This document shows positions 1 to 7,613 of a stretch of DNA of 64,000 bases, one piece after another. Source of the DNA: Streptomyces seoulensis (GTDB lineage: Bacteria; Actinomycetota; Actinomycetes; Streptomycetales; Streptomycetaceae). The notes under the pieces were generated by a model. The model had not been told where the DNA came from and made no database searches. It saw only the letters and a program-made list of their open reading frames with translations. The position numbers and the translations under genes are program-made. The stretch covers positions 8,016,353-8,080,352 of the forward strand of contig CP054936.1 in the NCBI GenBank assembly GCA_013364255.1, written 5' to 3'. Numbering within the stretch: position 1 is the first letter of the stretch; every line of letters starts with the position of its first letter.

Positions 1-1
1 C

Positions 2-127
2 GACGGCGGCGACCACGTGGGCTTCCTGCTCGACCCCGTCGAACGGGGCGGCACGGGCGCTCAGGACGCGCCGATCCTGCGCCTGTCGGACACCCTGGAC
101 ATCACACCGGGCCACCCGGCCCACTGA
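2..127 (+). CDS. C-terminal end of a gene cut by the window edge, possibly flavin-reductase-like
   Basis: Forty-one codons are open from base 2 to the TGA at 125-127, in the only frame with typical GC-rich third positions. The residues include GDHVGFLLDPV near the start and end in DITPGHPAH. The GDH-x-GFLL pattern followed by a short tail recalls the C-terminus of flavin-reductase-like split-barrel proteins, but this is only a resemblance. The start and most of the gene lie outside the window. The next gene is on the other strand 26 bases away, so the two 3' ends converge. Confidence 0.5.
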   Translation, partial: DGGDHVGFLLDPVERGGTGAQDAPILRLSDTLDITPGHPAH

Positions 128-152
128 GCCCACCGTCCGGCGGGAGCGCGTC

Positions 153-2099
153 CTAGGACTCCTGAGCCGGTTCGGCCGGCACCCGGACGTCCAGTACGCA
201 CACGTCGTCGCGGCGCTCGCCCTCCAGCAGCGCGGCCAGCAGCGGGCCGAGCGAGCCGGGCGCGTCCGCGCGGTGCGCGGCGGCGGCCCGGGCCAGCCGC
301 TCCAGGCCCAGCTGTATGGACTCACCGGGCCGCTCCACCAGGCCGTCGGTGTAGAGCAGCAGACGGTCGCCCGGCCGGAGGCGGCACTCGGCCTCCTCGA
401 ATACGGGGCTCTCCGTGGCGCCCAGGAGCACACCGCGCGGCCGGTCGAGGAAGCGGGCCTCGCCCCCGCGCAGCAGCAGCGGCGGCAGATGACCGGCCTG
501 CGCCCAGACGAGCCGGTGCTCGCCGGGGTGGTAGCGCGCCAGGACGAGGGTGGCCGTGCTCCTGGTCTCCCCGGAGTGCAGCAGCAGCGTGTTCAGCCGG
601 GAGAGGGCGCCGGTCAGCGACGAACCGGTGAAGAGCATGCCCTTGGCGGTGAAGCGGAGCTGGGCCATGGTGGCCACCGCGTCGATGCCGTGCCCGGCGA
701 CGTCGCCGACCACGAACAGCGCCTCGCCGCCCGGCAGCTCGATCGCGCTGAACCAGTCGCCGCCGACGTGGATCCCGGACTGGGCCGGCAGATAGGCGAG
801 GTCGACCCGCAGCCCGGCCAGCCGCACGGGCCGGCGCGGCAGCGGCAGCAGCGCGTGCTGAAGCCGCCCGGCGAGCATCCGCTCGGTCCGGAGCACCCCG
901 TGCTGCGCCAGCATGGCCTGCTCGCTCGCCAGCAGGGCCAGTTCCGCGCTGCGCTGCGCGGTGAGGTCCTGGACGAAGCCGTGCACCTGGACGGGCCGGC
1001 CGGCCGCGTCCGGCACGGCTTCGGCAACGGCCCGCAGGTGCTTCACCCCGGCCGCCGTCCTGATCCGGAACGGCACGTCCAGCGGGGCGCCCTCGGCGCG
1101 GATCGCGCGCACGGCGCGGGCGAGCGCCGGTCCGTCCTCGGGGACGGCGAGGTCCGCCAGCCCCTCCAGGCCGAGCGGGCGCCGCGCGGGGTCGCGCTCG
1201 CACAGGGCGTAGACCTGGGCGGACCAGGCGGCCTCGCCGGTGACGAGGTTCCAGGTGGCCCAGCCGAGATGGCCGAGCCGTTGCAGGTCCGCCAGGAGTT
1301 GTTCCTGCCGGTCGGAGGCGTCCTGCCGCCGCCAGGTGACGACCAGCCGGCCGTCCAGACGGGCGGCCCGCACCGCGTAGGCGGCCGGTTCCCCGCCGCC
1401 GTCCCCGGGCTCCCGGGCCGCGTACGGCGCACTCGTGTACGGCTCTCCGGTGTCGAGCGCGCCGAGCCACCCCTGCCACAGCGGCTGAGCGGCGACGGTG
1501 GGCAGACACGCGCGGACCCGCCGCCCCACCAGCGCGCGTCCCCGGCGCCCGGCGGGATCGGCGGCCTGCGGCGTGGCGGCGTCGATACGGAAGTCCTCGA
1601 CCGCGCCCGCGGCCGAGCGCAGCGGGCTGAGCAGCAGCGTCATCCCGGGCAGCGCGTCGAAGAGGATCTGGACGGCGTGCGGCGCGGGCGCGGAGGCGGC
1701 GTCGACCGCGTGCTCCCGTTCGTCCTCTTCGTCCCCGGCGGGGGCGACGGCGCCGCCGGGGACCGTCGCACCGCCGTCCGTCGCCGTCGCGCCGCAGGCG
1801 TGGCTCAGCGGGGGGACGAGGGTGTCGAGCGTGATCCGCGCCTCCGCCGCCGGGGCGCGGCCCGCGGCCTTGGCGCGGCGCAGCAGTTCCTCGTGCGCGG
1901 CGTCGGCGGTGCGGCCGGTCAGCGCCATCAGCGCGCCCTTGGCCCGCTCCACCACGGCCGAGGCCGCCGCCTCGTCCCGCAGCCGGTCCAGCTCGGCCCG
2001 CTGCCTGGCCACCACCTTGGCCAGCGCCGCCTTGTCGGAGGCGGCGCCGGACTTGGCGCGAAAGGCGGGTTCGCTGCTCACGCGACGAGCATCGCACAT
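153..2099 (-). CDS. ANTAR-PAS-SpoIIE (PP2C) serine/threonine phosphatase
   Basis: A 648-residue cytoplasmic signalling protein with no membrane segment. An ANTAR-like helical region lies at about 25-95 (VVERAKGALMALTGR). It is followed by a low-complexity linker, a divergent PAS-like region (about 140-265), a PAS domain (about 280-385) and a C-terminal SpoIIE/PP2C phosphatase (about 425-640). The phosphatase carries the metal-binding GGDWF, GDVAGHG and YTDGLVE motifs. Proteins of this type usually dephosphorylate anti-anti-sigma factors or act in similar partner switches. Unlike the phosphatase at 18.0-20.8 kb it has no HATPase domain. The ATG has GGAG eight bases upstream. No sigma or anti-sigma gene is adjacent, so the partner is unknown. 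Confidence 0.88.
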   Translation of the reverse strand: MCDARRVSSEPAFRAKSGAASDKAALAKVVARQRAELDRLRDEAAASAVVERAKGALMALTGRTADAAHEELLRRAKAAGRAPAAEARITLDTLVPPLSHACGATATDGGATVPGGAVAPAGDEEDEREHAVDAASAPAPHAVQILFDALPGMTLLLSPLRSAAGAVEDFRIDAATPQAADPAGRRGRALVGRRVRACLPTVAAQPLWQGWLGALDTGEPYTSAPYAAREPGDGGGEPAAYAVRAARLDGRLVVTWRRQDASDRQEQLLADLQRLGHLGWATWNLVTGEAAWSAQVYALCERDPARRPLGLEGLADLAVPEDGPALARAVRAIRAEGAPLDVPFRIRTAAGVKHLRAVAEAVPDAAGRPVQVHGFVQDLTAQRSAELALLASEQAMLAQHGVLRTERMLAGRLQHALLPLPRRPVRLAGLRVDLAYLPAQSGIHVGGDWFSAIELPGGEALFVVGDVAGHGIDAVATMAQLRFTAKGMLFTGSSLTGALSRLNTLLLHSGETRSTATLVLARYHPGEHRLVWAQAGHLPPLLLRGGEARFLDRPRGVLLGATESPVFEEAECRLRPGDRLLLYTDGLVERPGESIQLGLERLARAAAAHRADAPGSLGPLLAALLEGERRDDVCVLDVRVPAEPAQES

Positions 2100-2168
2100 G
2101 CCGGCGGCTCCGATCGCGGTCGTGCCGGCCCGGTTCCGGGGCGCACCGGCGGACGGCGGTGGAGCCCC

Positions 2169-2540
2169 TCAGCGACCGCCGCGCTCCACCAGCGCCTGGC
2201 TGACCGCCCGGACGCTGCGGGCGATGTGCTGGAGCTGGAGCAGCTCCGCGGCGTACAGCTTGATCGTGTGCTCGATGACGCCTTCGTGCAGGCCGAGGCG
2301 GGGCAGGTCGGCGCGCGCGGTCTGCAGGGCGGTGCGGGCCACGCGGATCTCCTGCTGCACCTGGATCTGCGCGTGCCGGGCGAGCAGCACGGGGTGGCGC
2401 ACCAGCGCGGGGTAGCTGCCGTAGCGGGCCGGGACCAGCTCGCGCAGCCACCGGGCCGCCGAGCGCTCCCAGTCGTGGCTGCCGGGGGTCTTGACCTGGC
2501 AGGGCCAGTCCGAGCTGATGCGTGTGGTCGTCACAGGCAT
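2169..2540 (-). CDS. Small conserved protein of unknown function
   Basis: The product is 123 residues. I do not recognise a named domain. It has an N-terminal stretch (SDWPCQVKTPGSHDWERSA) and then an almost entirely helical body with repeated leucines and charged residues, looking like a soluble helical bundle. It has no signal peptide or membrane segment. It lies between the SpoIIE phosphatase and the RpiR regulator, all on the minus strand, but is separated from each by its own gap and so may be transcribed alone. The AT-rich segment at 2684-2731, about 150 bases upstream, is a plausible promoter for it. Confidence 0.6.
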   Translation of the reverse strand: MPVTTTRISSDWPCQVKTPGSHDWERSAARWLRELVPARYGSYPALVRHPVLLARHAQIQVQQEIRVARTALQTARADLPRLGLHEGVIEHTIKLYAAELLQLQHIARSVRAVSQALVERGGR

Positions 2541-2683
2541 GATCTTCGCTTCCGGTGGTGCGGTGTCGGGGTGCGTGGCCCGACGGGGTGGGGGCGGCCC
2601 CGGCCCAGGGGACGACCGGGGCCGCCGCGGGTGCTCGCGCGGGCGCGGAACCGCCCGGAGCGGGCCGACCGCGATCCGTGAGC

Positions 2684-2731
2684 AGTATTTATATATGCCA
2701 TCCGCTTGGCAAGACGTATGAAAACATTCAT
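2684..2731 (-). promoter_or_regulatory. AT-rich candidate promoter with a palindrome upstream of the small gene
   Basis: Within very GC-rich DNA, about 50 bases are conspicuously AT-rich. Read on the minus strand, TTGCCA (2712-2707) is followed after 15-17 bases by TAAATACT, a possible -35/-10 pair pointing at the gene starting at 2540. Just upstream, at 2718-2731, is ATGAA-AACA-TTCAT, a five-base-arm inverted repeat. It could be an operator, and the RpiR regulator next door is the obvious candidate to bind it. This comes from pattern reading only. Confidence 0.4.
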
Positions 2732-2817
2732 GTCGGCTTTGCCGCCATGGTCCGCATACGTTCCAACCACTCCGCGGGCGTCCGCCGCGCGCGCCGGCCC
2801 CTGGGGCGGTCCCGGAG

Positions 2818-3765
2818 TCAGTCCTTCAGGAAGAACTGGTGGCGGTCGGCGATCTGCTCGTACTCCTCCAGGCGGGCCTGGGTGCGTTCGGGATCGGCGT
2901 CCGCCATGGCCTGGAGCAGCGCCGCGCACATCACGCCCGGCGCCGCGTAGGAGTCGAAGACCAGCCGCGACCCGGTCCCGGTCGCGAAGGTGACGTCGGC
3001 CTCGTCGGCCACCGGACCCAGCGCCAGATCGGTGATCAGGGCCACCTTGAGGCCGGCGCCGCGCGCGACCCGCACGGCGGTCAGCGTCTCGTGCGCGTGC
3101 CGGGGCATGGAGAAGGCCAGCACCCAGGTGCCGCCCGCCTCGCGGGACTGGAGCAGCGCGTCGTAGGCGACGCTCCCGCCGAGCGTCACCAGCCGCACAT
3201 CCGGGTGGACGCGCCGGGCCGCGTAGGCGAAGTACTCGGCGAGCGAGACCGAGATGCGCAGCCCGAGCACGGTCAGCGGGGCAGAGCGCGACAGCTCGCG
3301 GCCGACGGCGATCACCCGGTCCGGGTCGGCGAAGTCGCGGCGCAGGTTCTCCAGGTTGCCGATCTCGGCGTCGACGGCCGCCTGGAGTTCGTTGGCCCGG
3401 TCCTCCTCGGCCGGGCCCGGTCCGCCGGCGAGCGTCCTGAGCGCGATGGACTGGAGCCGCTCGCGCAGCGCGGGGTAGCCGCTGAAGCCGACCGCGCCGG
3501 CGAACCGGGTCACCGACGGCTGGCTGACGCCGACCCGGTCGGCCAGCTCGGTGATGGACAGGAACGCCGCCTCGGCGATGTTCTCGATCAGGTACTGGGC
3601 GATGCGCCGCTGGCCGGGAGACAGCTGCGGCCGGTCGAAGAGCGCCCGCAGCTGGGAGGCCGGGGCGGGCTCCGCCTCCGGCGCCGTCCTGCCCGAGGTG
3701 ATCGCGGACGCCTGGGCGCGAGCCTGCTGCGGCGATGGCGCGGAGGCGCCTGCATTGTCTCCCAC
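2818..3765 (-). CDS. MurR/RpiR family transcriptional regulator
   Basis: A 315-residue regulator. The first ~45 residues are disordered. An RpiR helix-turn-helix follows at about 45-120, with LSITELADRVGVSQPSVTRFA as its recognition region. A C-terminal SIS sugar-phosphate isomerase fold (about 150-290) would bind a phosphosugar or similar effector. The family usually represses or activates nearby catabolic genes, but none is adjacent, so its targets cannot be named; the palindrome at 2718-2731 is a candidate site. The chosen start is GTG at 3765 with a poor ribosome-binding site, so the exact start is uncertain. Confidence 0.88.
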   Translation of the reverse strand: MGDNAGASAPSPQQARAQASAITSGRTAPEAEPAPASQLRALFDRPQLSPGQRRIAQYLIENIAEAAFLSITELADRVGVSQPSVTRFAGAVGFSGYPALRERLQSIALRTLAGGPGPAEEDRANELQAAVDAEIGNLENLRRDFADPDRVIAVGRELSRSAPLTVLGLRISVSLAEYFAYAARRVHPDVRLVTLGGSVAYDALLQSREAGGTWVLAFSMPRHAHETLTAVRVARGAGLKVALITDLALGPVADEADVTFATGTGSRLVFDSYAAPGVMCAALLQAMADADPERTQARLEEYEQIADRHQFFLKD

Positions 3766-3912
3766 GGAGGTTCAACATAGCTCACTCACCGTCATGACCT
3801 GCGGCGGTGCGGGCGCATCCGGCCGGGCACGGACCCCGGACGGCGACGGTGGGACGGGAGCGGCGGCCGGGGCTGCGGAGCGGCCGGCTCCGGATTTCCG
3901 TCCCGCGGATGG

Positions 3913-3936
3913 ATACCCGCCCGCCGTCCGGGAACC
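3913..3936 (-). promoter_or_regulatory. Candidate stress-sigma (SigB/SigH-like) promoter upstream of the RpiR gene
   Basis: On the minus strand GGTT is followed by exactly 14 bases and then GGGTAT. This fits the published Streptomyces stress-sigma pattern GNNT-N14-16-GGGTAY. It lies about 150 bases upstream of the RpiR start and points towards it. The pattern is short and can occur by chance. Confidence 0.3.
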
Positions 3937-4038
3937 CGCCGTCGGGAGGAAGAACCTCCGGGCGATCCCGGTCCACGGACCGCCGCGACAGCCCCTGACA
4001 GCTCGCGACCGCCGTCACACACGAGGAGCCCAGGCGAC

Positions 4039-4200
4039 ATGACCGTTCCCGAGGAGAACCGGCCCAAGACCGACACCACCGACGAGGTGGTGGCCAAGGG
4101 GCGCGCGGACGCGTCCAAGGAGCAGGGCGGCACCGGGCGCACCCTGCGGGAGGCGCTGGAGGAGGCGCAGGTCCGCCCCGACGACTTCGAGGAGAAGTGA
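4039..4200 (+). CDS. 53-residue charged protein upstream of the DUF3662 gene
   Basis: An ATG at 4039, preceded by GAGGAGCCCAGGCGAC, opens a 53-codon frame. The product starts MTVPEENRPK and ends VRPDDFEEK. It is highly charged, has no cysteine, membrane segment or signal peptide, and looks partly disordered with a short C-terminal helix. Its stop is three bases before the ATG of the DUF3662 gene, so the two are almost surely co-transcribed and probably translationally coupled. I recognise no family. The third-position GC pattern supports real coding. Confidence 0.65.
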   Translation: MTVPEENRPKTDTTDEVVAKGRADASKEQGGTGRTLREALEEAQVRPDDFEEK

Positions 4201-4203
4201 CCG

Positions 4204-4602
4204 ATGAGCGCACTCAGCGCGCTGGAACAGGCTCTGGAGAACCGGTGGGACGCGCTCTGGGCCCGGATCGCGGGGCGGGGGCCGGTGGAACTCCTCGACG
4301 CGCTGCACCGTGAGTGCGACGGGAACGCCGTCGTGTGCAGCGAGGACCGGGTGATCGTGCCCAACGCCTACGACGTCGAACTCGCCGAACCGGTGCACGA
4401 GGAGCTGACGCGCCGCGGCAGCCGCGTGGGCCAGGCGCTCACCGACAGCCTGGCCCGGCACGCCGAGCGCCACGGCTACGAGTGGGCGGGCCCGCTGACG
4501 GTGCGCGTCGCCCGCTGCGACGAGGTGCCCAACGGCCGCTACCGCGTGGCCGGCCGGGTCATGCCGCACGTCAGCGCGGAGGCATTCCGCAACCCCGCCT
4601 GA
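4204..4602 (+). CDS. Stand-alone FhaA N-terminal domain protein (DUF3662)
   Basis: The 132 residues match the DUF3662 fold found at the N-terminus of FhaA. Visible features are the opening LEQALENRWDALWARI, the P-V-E-L-L-D-A-L-x-R-E-x-D stretch, VPNAYDVELAEP, and the beta-rich end PLTVRVARCDEVPNGRYRVAG. In FhaA this domain is followed by a long linker and a phosphothreonine-binding FHA domain, and the protein works with PknB and MviN at cell-wall sites. Here the protein ends straight after the domain: there is no linker and no FHA. It follows the 53-residue gene by three bases. It may be a partner or decoy in that pathway, or use the domain for something else. Confidence 0.72.
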   Translation: MSALSALEQALENRWDALWARIAGRGPVELLDALHRECDGNAVVCSEDRVIVPNAYDVELAEPVHEELTRRGSRVGQALTDSLARHAERHGYEWAGPLTVRVARCDEVPNGRYRVAGRVMPHVSAEAFRNPA

Positions 4603-4669
4603 ACGCCCCCCGCGCCCAGCGAGTACGCCCCGTACGCCCGTTCCCCGGCGCGGCCGCGCTCCCCGGCGG

Positions 4670-5914
4670 TCAGCGCCGGTAGAGCGTGATCGAGTGCCCG
4701 ACGTCGTCCACGGCACGGCTCGACGCGATCAGCCGCGCCAGCCGCCCCGTCGCCTTGGCCGCGGCCGAGTCCGACACCGCCAGCAGCCCGTGCACGTCCT
4801 CCGGCGGCGCCGCGCGCGGATCGGCGGCGCGGATGCCGTAGAACGACGGCACGCCGCCGCCCTTGTAGACCAGCCAGACCCGCTCGCCCGGGTACCGGGT
4901 GCGCAGCCGGTCGGCGAGCCGGCCCAGGTCCTGGCCCCAGTCCACGTTGGAGTCGTGCAGCGACAGCCGGGTCCGGGACGGTCCGCCGAACGCCTCGTTG
5001 GCGTACGGCAGATAGAACGGGTACGTCCGCAGCGAGCTGACCGCGACGCACGCCGCCAGCAGCCCCGCCGCCGTGAGAGCGCGCCGCCCGCGGCCCGCCG
5101 TCACGACCGCGGCCGCGGCCACCGCCAGGAACATCGGCACGAACAGCGCGTACCGGGTGCCGAAGTCGCGCGAGGAGTGCGTCGCGGCGGCCAGCAGCAC
5201 GGCGGGCGGCGCGAGCACGTACGGCGCCGCGCGCCGCAGCCGCCGCACCGATGCCAGGACGGCGGCCCCGGCGGCCCACAGCGCGAGCATCCCGAGCGGC
5301 GTCTTCACCAGCAGCGCGGCCGGCAGGTAGTACCAGCGCGCCCCGGTGTACACGTGCCCGAACAGGAACCCCTGCCACGGCCGGCCCTCAAGACCGAACT
5401 GGATCCGCATCCCGTCCCGGTACGCCGCCGGGAACGGCAGCGCCTCGACCAGCGCCCCGCGCAGCCCGTGCACGGCGGGCACCGGCCCCGCGTACGGCCT
5501 GCGCAGCCGCGGGTCGACCACCAGGTAGGAGGCCCACACGACGGCCACCGCGACCCCCGCGGCGACGGCCGCCCACCCGGCGGCGACGGCCGACGGCCCG
5601 AGCCGGGCGGCGCGGCCGCGCCCCGGCGGACCGTCGCGCCGCCCGGCCCGCACCGCCGCGACCGTCAGCGCCAGCAGCACCACCACGGCACAGCGAACGG
5701 CCCACCCCCGCCGCGCCCCCACACCCCACGGCCGCGCCACGCGGTCGGCCCACCCCCGCCACGCTCCCACGCCCCACGGCCATGCCACGCCGCCGTGGCC
5801 CGCCGGTCCGGACGGTGCTTCCGTCGTCGCCTCCGCGGACCGGGGCGGCGGCCCGGGGACCGCCTCGGCGCCGGGCGCCCCGGGCGCCGCGGCCGTGTGC
5901 CGTTCGCTCGTCAT
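4670..5914 (-). CDS. GT39/ArnT-like membrane glycosyltransferase lacking the catalytic N-terminal half
   Basis: The 414-residue product (start ATG 5914; GTG 6022 is an upstream option) has several hydrophobic helices and a C-terminal soluble part. The latter contains YPFYLPYANEAFGGP, LHDSNVDWGQDL and VPSFYGI, hallmarks of the C-terminal portion of ArnT/PMT-like lipid-carrier-dependent GT-C enzymes. Those are usually 550-700 residues, with the catalytic acidic residues in the first extracytoplasmic loop near the N-terminus. That part is missing: the first ~100 residues are a disordered stretch with a 16-residue repeat (WPWGVGAWRGW, then RPWGVGARRGW). The gene is therefore N-terminally truncated or rearranged and probably not a working transferase. 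Confidence 0.65.
   Translation of the reverse strand: MTSERHTAAAPGAPGAEAVPGPPPRSAEATTEAPSGPAGHGGVAWPWGVGAWRGWADRVARPWGVGARRGWAVRCAVVVLLALTVAAVRAGRRDGPPGRGRAARLGPSAVAAGWAAVAAGVAVAVVWASYLVVDPRLRRPYAGPVPAVHGLRGALVEALPFPAAYRDGMRIQFGLEGRPWQGFLFGHVYTGARWYYLPAALLVKTPLGMLALWAAGAAVLASVRRLRRAAPYVLAPPAVLLAAATHSSRDFGTRYALFVPMFLAVAAAAVVTAGRGRRALTAAGLLAACVAVSSLRTYPFYLPYANEAFGGPSRTRLSLHDSNVDWGQDLGRLADRLRTRYPGERVWLVYKGGGVPSFYGIRAADPRAAPPEDVHGLLAVSDSAAAKATGRLARLIASSRAVDDVGHSITLYRR
5701..5796. repeat. In-frame 48-bp tandem duplication
   Basis: Two adjacent 48-bp copies (5701-5748 and 5749-5796) differ at only a few positions. Both begin CCCACCCCCGCC. As 48 is a multiple of three, the minus-strand reading frame is kept, giving a 16-residue repeat in the N-terminal part of the truncated GT39-like protein. 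It looks like a recent slippage or unequal-crossover event. Confidence 0.85.
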
Positions 5915-6068
5915 CGTCCGCCCCGCCGCGCGCCCGCCGCACGGGCCGCGCCGCTGCACGAGTCGTACCGGCGGACCCTCCGCCGTGCCCACCGGTACGG
6001 CCCGCGCCCGGCCACGGTTCACCCGGAGCCGCGTCCGCCGCCGGGACCGGCCCGTCCGCGACCCGCGC

Positions 6069-6725
6069 TCAGCGCGCGGGCGGCAGCGCCGTGTCGGGCA
6101 CGATCAGGTCCGCGCGGTCCCGGGTGGCCGCCACCAGCGCCGCGTTGCGCCCGTCCGGGCCGAGCACCCAGGCGACCGCCTCGTCGTGCCCCTTGCCGAA
6201 CTCCTCGTGCCGGGCGACCAGGCGCCGGACGCGCTCGGCCTCGTCCAGCTCGCAGAACCACACCTCGTCCAGCTCGGCCCGCACCCGCGCCCACGGACCG
6301 TCCGCCAGCAGCAGGTAGTTGCCCTCCGTCACCACCAGCCGCACCGCCGGCGGCACCGGCACGGCGCCCGCGAGGGGCTGTTCGAGGACGCGTTCGAAGC
6401 CGGGCGCGTACACCGGCTCCGCCGCGCCGTACTCCGCGCGCAGCCGGCGCAGCAGGGCCGCGTAGCCCGCCGCGTCGAAGGTGTCCGGCGCGCCCTTGCG
6501 GTCCCGGCGGCCCAGCCGGTCCAGCTCGGCGTCGGCCAGATGGAAGCCGTCCATCGGCACCTGCGCCGCCCACGGCTCGCCCGTGCCGTTCAGCGCGCGC
6601 ACCAGCTGCCCGGCCAGGGTGGACTTGCCCGCGCCCGGACTGCCCGCGATGCCCAGGATCGCGCGGCGGCCGCCGCCGGTCAGCGCACGGGCGCGGTCGA
6701 GGAGGTCGGCGAAGGTCGGCGGCAC
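6069..6725 (-). CDS. Uridine-kinase-like P-loop nucleoside/sugar kinase
   Basis: This 218-residue cytoplasmic enzyme has a Walker A motif GSPGAGKST at about residues 28-36, a lid-like RRDRKGAPDTFD segment, and VTEGNYLLL near 135. These features are typical of the phosphoribulokinase/uridine kinase/PanK-like family, where members phosphorylate small hydroxyl substrates with ATP. The precise substrate cannot be read from sequence; distant relatives include fructose kinases of the FrcK type and YggC. The start ATG is 136 bases from the divergent beta-phosphoglucomutase gene. A nearby disaccharide phosphorylase makes a sugar role plausible but unproven. Confidence 0.8.
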   Translation of the reverse strand: MPPTFADLLDRARALTGGGRRAILGIAGSPGAGKSTLAGQLVRALNGTGEPWAAQVPMDGFHLADAELDRLGRRDRKGAPDTFDAAGYAALLRRLRAEYGAAEPVYAPGFERVLEQPLAGAVPVPPAVRLVVTEGNYLLLADGPWARVRAELDEVWFCELDEAERVRRLVARHEEFGKGHDEAVAWVLGPDGRNAALVAATRDRADLIVPDTALPPAR

Positions 6726-6860
6726 GCGCCCAGTGTGTCACCCGGCCGTACCAACTCCGGGGGCGCCCCGGACGCCCGTTGGCCGGAAAGTTGTCCCACG
6801 GCCCGGCCGATGTGGCGCGCGCCACTTCGTCAACGGCGCGATGCGGGGAAGGGTGCCTGT

Positions 6861-7613
6861 ATGAAAGAGCTCGGTCTGCCCCCGGAAATCCTGGCCTGCC
6901 TCTTCGACCTCGACGGCGTCGTCACCAAGACGGCCGTGGTGCACGCGGCCGCCTGGAAGGAGACGTTCGACGCGTTCCTGCGCGAGAGGGAGGGCGCCGG
7001 CTACCGGCCCTTCGACTCCGCCGCCGACTACGACGAGTACGTGGACGGCCGGCCCCGCGCCGACGGCGTACGCACCTTCCTCGCCTCGCGCGGCATCGAA
7101 CTGCCCGAGGGCACTCCCGACGACCCGCCGGACGCGCAGACGGTCAACGGCGTGGGCAACCGCAAGAACCAGCTCGTCCTGGAGAAGATCCGCACCGAGG
7201 GCGTACAGCCCTACGACGGCACCCTGCGCTACATCGAGGCGGTCCGGGCGGCGGGTCTGAAGACGGCGATCGTCTCCTCCAGCGCCAACACCCTGGACGT
7301 GCTGCGCTCCATCGACGCCGAGCACCTGTTCGATACGCGGATCGACGGCGTGGTCGCCCGCGAGCGCGCGCTGCCCGGCAAGCCGCACCCGGACACCTTC
7401 CTCGCCGCCGCCCGCGACCTGGGCGTGACGGCCGAGCAGGCCACCGTGTTCGAGGACGCCCTGGCCGGGATGGACGCGGGCCGCTCGGGCCACTTCGGCT
7501 ACGTCGTCGGCGTGGACCGCGTCGGCCAGAGCGACGCGCTGTACGCGCACGGCGCCGACGTGGTCGTCAAGGACCTCGCCGAACTCCTCACCGCACCGGG
7601 AGGCGCCGCGTGA
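6861..7613 (+). CDS. Beta-phosphoglucomutase-type HAD enzyme
   Basis: A 250-residue HAD-superfamily protein. The nucleophile motif is F-D16-L-D18-G-V. An alpha-helical cap follows (about 25-115), then motif II IVSSS, motif III PGKPHP and motif IV FEDALAGMDAG. The R-K-N-Q-L cap segment and GVQPYDG fit beta-phosphoglucomutases, which interconvert beta-glucose-1-phosphate and glucose-6-phosphate. The frame is open far upstream, but the ATG at 6861 is where homologous sequence begins. Its TGA overlaps the GTG of the GH65 gene by four bases, so the phosphorylase product would feed directly into this mutase. Confidence 0.87.
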   Translation: MKELGLPPEILACLFDLDGVVTKTAVVHAAAWKETFDAFLREREGAGYRPFDSAADYDEYVDGRPRADGVRTFLASRGIELPEGTPDDPPDAQTVNGVGNRKNQLVLEKIRTEGVQPYDGTLRYIEAVRAAGLKTAIVSSSANTLDVLRSIDAEHLFDTRIDGVVARERALPGKPHPDTFLAAARDLGVTAEQATVFEDALAGMDAGRSGHFGYVVGVDRVGQSDALYAHGADVVVKDLAELLTAPGGAA

